A stretch of 64,000 nt of DNA from positions 61,451,369 to 61,515,368 of the forward strand of contig OX442314.1 of NCBI GenBank assembly GCA_949358305.1, given 5' to 3'. Position numbers and translations under genes: made by a program. The stretch comes from Strigamia acuminata (lineage: Eukaryota; Arthropoda; Chilopoda; Geophilomorpha; Linotaeniidae). Below are positions 53,701 through 61,641 of the stretch, in pieces. Within the stretch, counting starts at the first letter, position 1. Each line of letters opens with the position of its first letter. The notes beneath the pieces were generated by a model. That model had not been told where the DNA came from, did not search any database, and saw only the letters and a program-made list of their open reading frames with translations.

Positions 53701-55542
53701 AGGATGTTCATCAGGTTTATGAGAAATGCGCGTTGATTTCGCAATTCGACAATGATTACACGATAGTTCTTTGTTCACTTCTGCCGGCGTCACACCATAA
53801 ACTTGTTCATTTCCGGCCAAAAGTTTCATAGCATTGGTGTGAAGATGCCCCAATCTGCTGTGCCATATCCCAGTCGCATCCTTTTTGACTGTAGGCGCTG
53901 CAACTTTCTTTTGATTCGCCGATTTTAGATTTGGTTTGGAAGTTGAAGGAATTGCCTTTATTGTATCGGCAAAGGATGGGACTTGAGGTAAAGGATTGGC
54001 AGGAACAGGTACAGGAGGTGTCTTGGACTGGGTTACTTTGATTGGTGCAGGTGGAGGAATTTCATTTGGCAAAGGAGGGAATTCGAGCCGAAAATCAGTA
54101 AAAAGTTCAGGATCTTTCGACTTTTTCTTTGCCCTTGGATACTGGATGAAATCCTCTTCTGTCGTGACTAATGTTCGGGTCGGAGCGGTCGACTGCGCAA
54201 TAGGCACATCCACTGTTGATATCAACGTTGAAGGTGGGCACAAGCCGTCAACATAGTAAAGGCCGCCCTTTTCTTTGGCCCGAAGCATTGGATGCTTAAT
54301 GTCGGATTTGTAGACATAAACGTCTCCATTCCAAATATGGATGTGATGTTTAGTTTTATCCATTTTTGACACTGAAATCAAATTCGCCTCAAATTTTGGC
54401 GCATACAACACATCTTGGAGATTTACGACACATTCTACGTTGTTGATCATGGAGATAATCTGGACTTTGCCCTTTCCTAGAACTTCGGAATGTCCCTGGC
54501 CTAAAGCGATATTAAAGGGCACAACTTTGACAAAGTCTTGAAACCATGCTTGAACGTGGCACACATGATCAGTTGCCCCACAATCCACGATCCATTCATG
54601 TGATTGCATGAAGTGAATTGTGGGCAACTGTTGCGGAGCACTTGCGAAAAAGTTTGTTTCCCGCCTTGCGCTGGAATTCCCCCTTGGCCTCGAATCATCC
54701 CGGTTTGAGTTCTTGTTGCGTTTGCGGCTTGAACTCCTCGGCTTCCTTTGGAGTGAAGCTGCCGGTTGATTTTTGTCATCTCGGCGCGATGGTAATGGAC
54801 ATTTATTTGCGTAATGGCCAAATTCCTGGCAATTAAAACACTGCACCGAAGATAACGGTCGAGAGGGACGAGAACGATTTCTCCCACGTTGCTGTTTTTC
54901 ACCAGCATAGGCACGTGGAGATTTAGAATTGTCTATGTCGCGTGAAACCATAGCTTTGAGTCGCATATGTTCCGCGAGCAATTGTTCAGACACTTTCTTT
55001 GGTGTAAATTCTCCTTTGGGCAAGTGATATGTCGTGAATGAAATTTGTGAATATTCACGAGGTAATAAGTCCAAGTATTGGTAAGCGAGATGATCAGGCG
55101 TAGTTATCTCTCCGATATCCTTCATTTGGCGGACATGATAGTCTACGCGTCCTAAGAAGTCGGCCATATCTTCGCCCTGCTCCAGGCGCAAATTCAAAAA
55201 TTCGCGGCGCATGGCTGCCTGTCGCGCACGAGATGATGGCGCATAAATGTTGGCTAAGATGTCCCATGCTTCCTTCGGGGTTTTACAATCATCTAGCGCA
55301 GACTTCTTCGCCTCGCTTACAGAACAGTATATTAAACCTAAAGCTTTGGCTTTACGACGCTTGTATATCTTCTTCTCCTTATCTCCGGCGGTTTTAAGGA
55401 AATCTGCCTCTTCTTCTTCCGTCACATGTTCCCACAATTCTTCACTTCTCAGCACCATGCGCATTGAGCGCTGCCATAGTTCGTAGTTTCCTACGCTGAG
55501 AATGGGAAGTCGCCCGGAGTTTCCTTCGACGGACTTGGACAT
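50737..55542 (-). CDS. Copia-V gag-pol polyprotein
   Basis: 1601 codons, ATG at 55540-55542 (MSKSVEGNSGRLPILSVGNY). Order: capsid domain 1-215; basic linker; zinc knuckle CFNCQEFGHYANKC at 235-248; protease at 320-322 reading DCG (WIVDCGATDHVC) where the family has DSG or DTG; a proline-rich insert of about 100 residues between protease and integrase; GAG-pre-integrase IWHSRLGHLH...CNHC; integrase D626, D689 (IRTDRGGEF) and E725 (AERINRTM), D-D-35-E; a second Pro/Thr-rich linker near 930-1010 with repeated TPVITP words; RT with LDVKCAYLYG and YVDD at 1286-1289; RNase H with YTDASWA and TMEAEFVAL, ending ADIFTKWLG. Expected products are processed capsid, protease, integrase and RT-RNase H. It is longer than most copia polyproteins because of the two linkers. 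Confidence 0.96.
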   Translation of the reverse strand: MSKSVEGNSGRLPILSVGNYELWQRSMRMVLRSEELWEHVTEEEEADFLKTAGDKEKKIYKRRKAKALGLIYCSVSEAKKSALDDCKTPKEAWDILANIYAPSSRARQAAMRREFLNLRLEQGEDMADFLGRVDYHVRQMKDIGEITTPDHLAYQYLDLLPREYSQISFTTYHLPKGEFTPKKVSEQLLAEHMRLKAMVSRDIDNSKSPRAYAGEKQQRGRNRSRPSRPLSSVQCFNCQEFGHYANKCPLPSRRDDKNQPAASLQRKPRSSSRKRNKNSNRDDSRPRGNSSARRETNFFASAPQQLPTIHFMQSHEWIVDCGATDHVCHVQAWFQDFVKVVPFNIALGQGHSEVLGKGKVQIISMINNVECVVNLQDVLYAPKFEANLISVSKMDKTKHHIHIWNGDVYVYKSDIKHPMLRAKEKGGLYYVDGLCPPSTLISTVDVPIAQSTAPTRTLVTTEEDFIQYPRAKKKSKDPELFTDFRLEFPPLPNEIPPPAPIKVTQSKTPPVPVPANPLPQVPSFADTIKAIPSTSKPNLKSANQKKVAAPTVKKDATGIWHSRLGHLHTNAMKLLAGNEQVYGVTPAEVNKELSCNHCRIAKSTRISHKPDEHPISTKALDLLHMDVWGASRTTSYGGARYVLTIIDDATRYAWIFPMAQKSQVFGLFKDYVTRIERVTGKRVKAIRTDRGGEFLSNEFDRYLKETGIQAQRTNPHSPAMNGTAERINRTMADYTRAILDETGLPNELWAEFAVTFSYIKNRCPHSRLKNEVPYILWRRRALSLRHLRKLGSKCWVHHTAPGRDKLDPRAWEGYLVGYATTTRGYRVWNPKDNKVIESIHVQIDERQSYKRSNHYRGLQQPWMGPDLDQTCQSSQIRQPLRISQPQVRFEDDGLQYTDWPKFPDSEDECDTDYDSDDSTPAGAQFRTPPATPTPGSPIRAPLITPVITPVPSPVITPGNTPSHTPPGSPPSFVNARRGSRGNAPQAHQAHHGPPPTGAATAYKWRYIGGDTVCRHWKREEHLRKVQEPGKLKTDVYYFPEAGLRLRSRGDVEEFCHMNNIPYDPELFYFGNMEYELEDLPLPLPRVHLCRRDPTSYAEAVRFPDATKWQEAINEELDTFAKRGVYEEVPKPENTTILGCKWLFKLKEDALGKPARYRARLVAQGFRQTLGVDYDEVFSPVVNFVLIRLFFCLLVVLKGWKDAHLDVKCAYLYGDLAHKVYMRIPAGATCSNPNHVWLLIKSLYGLHQSGRQWFEKLDQTLRDLGFRRLPGCNCVYIYGTSALMLIYVDDIVLFYATDGILTQLIALISTKFDVVNLGPITKLLGVEFIRTPKGIFIIQRAYIQKILKKFEIVADKLIKVPVTPGTTLVKGSKEDLPEFPYRSLIGSLLFLASRTRPDILFSVIMLSQFNNCYNHTHIKALMQVVRYVGNTLDYAIELSNCSNGQLWGYTDASWATEISTSLSFGGYIAYIGNVPIGWSCRKQTSVACSTMEAEFVALVECVRELYWLDYVYSSVPMLNRSSPPIVFSDALSSIQFTSNDVENSKTKHIRVKFHWIREWYTAGAFQLRKVPGSMNVADIFTKWLGSSQLRLLISRIFNFNLS

Positions 55543-56384
55543 GATGACGTGAAGTTACGAAACTATCCGTAGCAAAACACACTGGATGGAGAATGGTACA
55601 ATTGGAGCACTTGACGATCTCGTAGCACAATATCGCGTTGCACAACACAAATACGGCGCACTGATCGAAGCACTGTCAAAGCGGATATCAATCGAATTGG
55701 GCAACCACTTCTGAAGTGGTCAGATAACCCTAGCCAGCCAACACACAGGGGTCCGTTCGCCTACCTGGAGGCGCGGGAGTACCTGTTGGCCGCGGTAAGC
55801 ACTGGCTAGGAATGAGTTAATGCGGTGGTTCCGACTGGAACCGAAGAGCAAAAACTATTCTAAGGGACCCACAAAAACTTAATACGACCTTAAATACTAA
55901 CAAGCTAATTACGACAACTGAAAAGCAATTTTTAATTAGTATGATGAGACGTTGCGCCAATCTAGAGATGAAAATGGCGTAGTTGCGCATTTAAATGCGA
56001 AAATCGTCGAAAATCGTCGTTTCTTCGAGAAAAATCGTCGATACAACGACCGTACACGGTGTACGAGGTCGGGAATTAGTCCAAATCGTCGTTCACGCTG
56101 TGTGAAGCGGGTTTCCAACGTTGATTCTCGTTAGAAAACGGCGAAAATCTGAAAATATACAAAATTCGCTTCGAAAATCGCGAAACTCGCGGAAATTCGA
56201 GCGAAATTAAATAACAAAATCGTAGAGCTGGTCGTCCAGACTGCGTGAGAACGTCGGCGTGTCGTCTCGAACGTTCTAGAGACGAAAATCGTCGCGAAAA
56301 TCTGGAAATAGAAAATTTATCGCAAATTCGCGAATTTCGCGAAAATAACGATAAAATTAGCGGTTTCGGTGGGCTGCAAGGATA
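55543..56384 (-). other. Copia-V leader
   Basis: About 840 bp between primer site and ATG. The word AAAATCGTCG and variants recur at 55990-56045 and again at 56285-56300. No conserved small gene is recognised. Confidence 0.5.
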
Positions 56385-56404
56385 GAAACCATCCTCTGCT
56401 ACCA
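56385..56404 (-). promoter_or_regulatory. Copia-V primer-binding site, iMet tRNA 3' end
   Basis: Minus-strand TGGTAGCAGAGGATGGTTTC is complementary to the full acceptor end and part of the T arm of animal initiator tRNA-Met, with no mismatch that I can recall over 20 bases. It begins two bases after the LTR. Confidence 0.88.
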
Positions 56405-56406
56405 CT

Positions 56407-56889
56407 TGTAGCAGAGGAGGAGGCGCAGAGCGGTCAATTAGACCGTGTGGAAGCGTGAAACACGCACGAAAAACAAAGTGCGTGGCCGTAATGGCGGGCG
56501 CACGCGAATACCGCTAATGGCAGGTCAAATGCAAGCTGCCGCACGTGGAAAACGTGCTTATATGCAGCAAAAGACAACTACACAATGTAAAAATAATAAA
56601 TGTTTACTCTAAAATAAAACAACTTACAAATTGAGACCATTTTGGTGTGGAAAACATGGTTATGCTTGCACAGCCTGCAAGCAGCCATCTTGGAATGAGG
56701 AAAATATACAATGACACCATCTGGTGTTAGGAATTATCAACTTAATACAATTGAGCTGTGGGCAGCATTATACCCAATGATAAATAATTATATAAAGACA
56801 AAATAAATACAAAAAGCTGCTTAGTGCAAATAAACACTAGGAAATATCCGTAATGAGTACGGAGGACTATTTGGCATTGGAAAACAACA
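56407..56889 (-). repeat. Copia-V 5' LTR
   Basis: 483 bp, same as 50047-50529 by eye. Its U5 end next to the primer site is, on plus, GTAGCAGAGG, the inverted match of CCTCTGCTAC in the primer site (56393-56402). Confidence 0.95.
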
Positions 56890-56894
56890 GTTAC

Positions 56895-57190
56895 GAGTTC
56901 GTATTTTGATCGTATTCGTATTCGAATCGAATTCGAATCGAATACGAATCGAATTCGAGTCGTATTCGAGATAGTCGATGACCCGTTTCCGGACTTTGAC
57001 TCGTACGACTCGTATTCGAGATGTATTCGAGATGTATTCGAATCGTATTCGAGTCGCATTCGAGATGGTCGATGATTTCCACTCGCTCGTATACGGGTTG
57101 TATACGAGCTCGTAATCGTAAACGAATCGTTTACAAGTCGTATACAAGTTGTATACGACTTGTATACAGTTCGTATACGAGTGAAGTTTG
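56895..57190 (+). repeat. FBX left arm L, unit 2, inner piece
   Basis: Continues L after Copia-V, matching 10727-11022: ATTCGA and GTATAC palindromes up to GAAGTTTG. A second copy of GTTAC precedes it. Confidence 0.9.
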
Positions 57191-57267
57191 TGAAAACACA
57201 ATTTCTAAATAAGACGTATGTGACTACTATGTGTTTTCATGTCGTAGTAAGTATTTGGTGGATTTTC
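57191..57267. repeat. FBX centre C, unit 2
   Basis: 77 bp, same orientation and inverted repeat as 11023-11099. Confidence 0.8.
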
Positions 57268-58242
57268 CAAACTTCGTTCGTATACGAGTGGTATACAAGT
57301 CGTATACAACTTGTATACGACTTGTAAACGATTCGTTTACGATTACGAGCTCGTATACAACCCGTATACGAGCGAGTGGAAATCATCGACCATCTCGAAT
57401 GCGACTCGAATACGATTCGAGTACATCTCGAATACATCTCGAATACGAGTCGTACGAGTCAAAGTCCGGAAACGGGTCATCGACTATCTCGAATATGACT
57501 CGAATTCGATTCGAATTCGATTCGAATACGAATACGATCAAAATACGAACTCGTAACAACTCGAATACGAATCAAAGTCCGGGAAACAAAAATCATCGAC
57601 CATCTCATATACGATTCGAATGCGAGTTGAATTCGATTCGAATACGATCAAAATACGAACTCGTAACAACTCGAATACGAATCAAAGTCGAGATCGCCTT
57701 GAGAAAGGACAAAAATCGTAATCGATTCGAATGCGAGTCGAATACGATTTCGCGTTGAAGAAGGGCAAAATTCGCATTCGACTCGAAAGCGAGTCGAATA
57801 CGATTTCGCGTTGAAGAAGGGCAAAACTCGTATTCGATTCGAAAGCGAATCGAATACAATTTTGCGTTGAAAAAGGACAAAAATCGTATTCGATTCGCTT
57901 TCGAATCGAATACGAGTTTTGTCCTTTTTCAACGCTTGGGAAAAGGACTCGAATGCGCCTCCACGTTGCAATGCGCATTTGTGTAAACGATGATGGAATC
58001 CCCTGCTTAAATACTGGCTATCGCGTCACGTAACAGCAACGTGCCACGTCACGTAATTGCAACGTGCCGCGCTATGCCACACAATGTGCCGCCGCGATAG
58101 GCCATTGAACCCGAATGTGTGTGATGCGAAACGCGCGAGTACGCGCGCAGAGAACGCGCGGCAATGCTAGCAACAGGAGCGCAACTGCCCAAGAAATTGC
58201 TCAACAATAAAAGGCACGTGGAAGCACGTGCCTGAAACAATA
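57268..58242 (-). repeat. FBX right arm R', unit 2, with empty Copia sites
   Basis: Uninterrupted R' that carries TATAC (57354-57358) and AAAAC (57823-57827) in single copy, where unit 1 has Copia-III and Copia-IV. It contains two fewer 56-bp units than unit 1. It stops after the CACGTG hairpin at ...GAAACAATA (58242), where other copies go on with GGCACTTC; Gypsy-1 begins there. Confidence 0.9.
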
Positions 58243-58918
58243 TGTCACGGGCAGGTTACCCACCCTTCTTTTTTATTCATTTCTAACTTAGACTGACCCA
58301 ATCTTAAGTTTTCTTATTTTTTCCCAATTTTTCTTTTCATCTAACATCGATGAATCATCTCTAAATATATGCGCAGCTTCATTGCGCGCATATTATTATT
58401 TCCAACAATTAACCTTATTTTATACCTTCCACCCCCTCACCCACTCCAATCGACCTGGTCACATGACTCATGTTTACCTGGTCGCTACTTTTATCCATAA
58501 TCGACACTTCTCATACTTCTTTCAACGAGTTAACACCTCTTAGATTGAATTGAGTTTGTCAATCTTTATTTCGCGCTTTAACACGCGCACCTTCTAATTT
58601 AACACTTAATAGCGCCTCTTTTTGCCCACCTTTTATCCCTTCGCATGCCTGTGACATCCTACGCCCACCCGCATATGAATATCACTGCGCATACTCATTC
58701 TTTTTAAACGTAAAGACCCACAACGTGAGACTGAGCCCGTCGAATATAAATGATGTGTGTTACAGCGAGTTAGGTTTATTCACCGTCCGATATCCGCATA
58801 TGACGATGGCACAAACAGAGTAAATCTACGAACTTTGCCCACTGATTTGCGCTAACATCACCCTGCGCGTAAATTCAGATCAAATCAATTAAACATCTAA
58901 GTTGATTCGTAACAAACA
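58243..58918 (+). repeat. Probable Gypsy-1 5' LTR
   Basis: 676 bp starting TGTCACGGG and ending AACAAACA, placed between the FBX break and a primer-site-like sequence. TATA-like ATATAAAT at 58744-58751. No partner LTR is in the window, so the limits rest on TG...CA ends and context. Confidence 0.55.
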
Positions 58919-58936
58919 TGGCGAGCCTGACAGGAT
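58919..58936 (+). promoter_or_regulatory. Probable Gypsy-1 primer-binding site
   Basis: TGGCGAGCCTGACAGGAT directly follows the LTR. The TGGCGA...CAGGAT pattern resembles the complement of a tRNA-Ser 3' end, a primer type known from some Ty3/gypsy elements. The tRNA identity is tentative. Confidence 0.45.
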
Positions 58937-59017
58937 ACGCTTTCACCTATAAGGCTTAAATGCGCGAAAAGGTTAGTTTTTTGAGTTATTTATTTAATCA
59001 TTTCACATTTTCTTCAC

Positions 59018-60725
59018 ATGTCGAGACAGTTGGGAGGTGACGGAATTCGTCCCGTTACGCGCGATCCATTTGATTTCAGTGAGTTAGAAATGGAGCAGGA
59101 ATGGCAACAGTCCGAACGGAGGAGTGGTGTTCGCCGAGAAGAAGAGAGGGAATTTCGAGAGTGGCAGCAACACGACCAATTACGAAGAAATCGTATCGAA
59201 CAACAGGAAACGCTTGTGAGTATTGCACAACAAAGGCCAGCCCCATCAAATCATATCACGACAATGGCTGTTGCAAATTCACGAGTGCAACCTCAAGTAA
59301 ATTTTGCCACGTCAACACCCGCTGACTTTTTGGCGGCGCCATCTTTTTTCGATTCGACTCAGCCTAGAGCATTAGTGGACCCCGTCACATTAAATACGGA
59401 AGGTTTGCTGATGTCCGACTTGCGCAACCAATACTATGCTCAAACACGAGGTCTAGTAAATGAGATTCGCGAAATATTCCAACAAGGCCCTCGCTCTCTA
59501 CGAACAGGGACCACACGGTCTCTGGACGGTGGATCCTCGCATGGCTCCATAAGAGTTAAAGGCACCTCGGCACCATATGATTTAGGACTTCCCACAGCAC
59601 GTCTGCACCAAGTTCGGGAAGTTGAGCATCGAGGCCAGCAGACAAGAACGTCCGCACCAACTGCGCAAATTGTTTACACAACAACTACGCCACCAATGCC
59701 GGCAGTGGCAACGATCTACACCCAGGCTCCATCACAGGAACCTGCTCAATTGGATTCAACAACACGAGCAAATTGAGATTTAATGAGCTCGATGCTATAC
59801 TCCAAGATGGGATATCCTCGGGACAGATCCGACACCAAGGCAAAGTTGTCACTGCCGTCAGTAAGAGCGCAACATACAAGTAAAGATAAAAATTGTTTCA
59901 AGCCTGGAAAACCACCTTTGTTTGATCCAGATAAAGCCGATCTTGATTACATTAATCTTTTTCTTGCGCATTTGTACGCGCACATGTATTCTATGCAGGC
60001 CCCGGTGGATGAATATTTAAAAGTATTCGTCATTCAAGCAACGCGTGGAAGAGCGCAGCGATGGTGGTTATCACTAAAACCAAAACCAAAAACATGGGAG
60101 GACTTTGAGATTTTATTTCGACGAGCTTTCGCCATGAATTCGGCAGCGGCCAATGTGAAGCTATCCCAGCGAAAGCAGCGAAATGGAGAGTCTACGATGT
60201 CATTTTTAAGTGAAATTGTATATTATCTTCAAGTTGCAGGATATACCGACCCAGAGCTCCAATGGGAGAAAGCTCAGAACATGATGCAAACCGAGGTTGT
60301 TCATCTCTTGCGCGCATGGAACGTAAAATCGCTGGACGAGGCGATCCAAAGAGGAAACGACATCGACAATCGTCTACAGCTGGACACCATTCGAGCAGAC
60401 GAATACAAAGATCTGGGTATGGCTGATCAGCGAATGCCTTCTCTACGTGATGCGCAACGCCCCACGGTGCTCAAGGCTGCGGAGAAGTCCAAAGGAGATG
60501 ATGAAATCAAATCTCTCGTGTCCCAGGACGTCAAACGTTTTGCGAGGTATCGAAAACAATTCTTAATCGAGTTAGCTGCAGTGCAGGCGAGACCAGAACA
60601 ATCTCCACCTGCGCAGGAACCCGATACGAGTACTAGTAGCAGCGACACGGATGCTGAACTTGAAATTAAGAAGAGCACAGTCGCCGAGGCGGCTCAGAAA
60701 GCAACAATTAAAATAAATTTAGCTA
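59018..60725 (+). pseudogene. Gypsy-1 gag, broken and truncated
   Basis: Gag-like protein. The first part, from ATG 59018 (MSRQLGGDGIRPVTRDPF), is a charged, coiled-coil-like stretch rich in Glu, Arg and Gln. The second part holds the retrotransposon gag capsid core: ATRGRAQRWWLSLKPKPKTW, then EDFEILFRRAF, QRKQRNGESTMSFLSEIVYY. A TGA at 59774-59776 stops the frame, and between 59773 and 59880 a different frame (LRFNELDAILQDGISSGQIR) looks more protein-like, so two small indels that cancel out are likely. At 60726 the LTR of Gypsy-2 interrupts the gene; the last 22 codons of the open frame come from that LTR. Pol is not in the window. Confidence 0.75.
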
Positions 60726-61547
60726 CTGTGGTGACCCAGTTGGATAAGTGTCCCCCCAGGGCGGATACTTGTCCTCTGAGTCACTGTGATTGAAGAGTCG
60801 TTCCCCCACGAGTTGGCTCCACCTCCCCATGGCAGGTGTGTGCCCCGAGGGGGAGGAAGCGGCTGGTGGTCAGCCCCCATTGGTTGATCGCCGGCCCTTC
60901 ACCCCACTGCATAAAAGGCTGTGTTTCCCGCCTAAAGTCAGAACTTACACAAACGACACCAAGAACACAGCAACTACCTCACCGTCAGGCCAACTTCAAC
61001 TACAAGTTAGGATTGATCGAGGATCGCTGAGTAAAGTGCAAACTGTAACTCTCACGAAGTCACTTGCGAGCTATTCCTGCGAAAGCACGAGAATAGCCCT
61101 TGTGAAATCACCCAGAATAATCGCCCAGACGATTATTCGCCGAAGTAAGTGTCCGAGTGCTTTGTAGGGAACTCCAAAGTTCCTAGACGAGGCCTCTGCG
61201 ACGCTAAACCAAACCCTAGACAACAGGCACGGATAGAAGACTCGAGAGAGCATTCCACCGCGTCCGTGAAGACGAATCCGTGACGAATTAACGACAACTC
61301 GAGACGCCGCCTTTGTTCCGCCGACCACGCGGAATCGACGACGCCATCTTGAGAAATCCTTTGTTCGACGCTGACCACGTCGACTCTAGAATTATTACTG
61401 AGTGTATTTTAAAGGCATAAAGCCTGGTGAATAAATTACCTGTTTATTTACATACATTTGGTATTCATTTGGGTATTTGCATAATTGATCACAGGTAAAG
61501 TATTACACGTTAGCGCTATTTAAACCTATACAAAGTAGGACGCGACA
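60726..61547 (+). repeat. Probable Gypsy-2 5' LTR
   Basis: About 822 bp, TGTGGTGACCC...GACGCGACA. TATA-like GCATAAAAGG near 60910 and AATAAA at 61430-61435. The right end is set by the primer site two bases further on. The left end is set by TG and by where it breaks the Gypsy-1 gag; it could be off by a few bases. No partner in the window. Confidence 0.65.
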
Positions 61548-61549
61548 CG

Positions 61550-61567
61550 TGGGGGCCCGTCCGGGAT
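61550..61567 (+). promoter_or_regulatory. Gypsy-2 primer-binding site, tRNA-Pro type
   Basis: TGGGGGCCCGTCCGGGAT differs at one base from the classic tRNA-Pro primer site of gammaretroviruses (T to C at position 8). It matches a tRNA-Pro 3' end. Confidence 0.8.
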
Positions 61568-61641
61568 TTAGAAATAAATCTCAAATCTGAACTTGTGATC
61601 TCTCAATAAGATAACCCAAATCGTAGAATTACCAAAAGAAA

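Larger units (their letters stand above)
50047..56889 (-). mobile_element. Copia-V, full-length Ty1/copia element
   Basis: 6843 bp on the minus strand with 483-bp LTRs (50047-50529, 56407-56889) that look identical by eye. Target duplication GTTAC at 50042-50046 and 56890-56894 inside the left arm of FBX unit 2. Primer site 56385-56404, purine tract AAGGGGGAAA (minus) at 50531-50540, one uninterrupted gag-pol frame. It is the only autonomous-looking element in the window. It is not a close relative of Copia-III or -IV by protein. Confidence 0.97.

Noticed and set aside
56381-56404. tRNA-Met gene fragment
   Set aside because: Only the 3' 20 bases match and they sit exactly at an LTR boundary, so it is a primer-binding site. 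No other arms of a tRNA are present.
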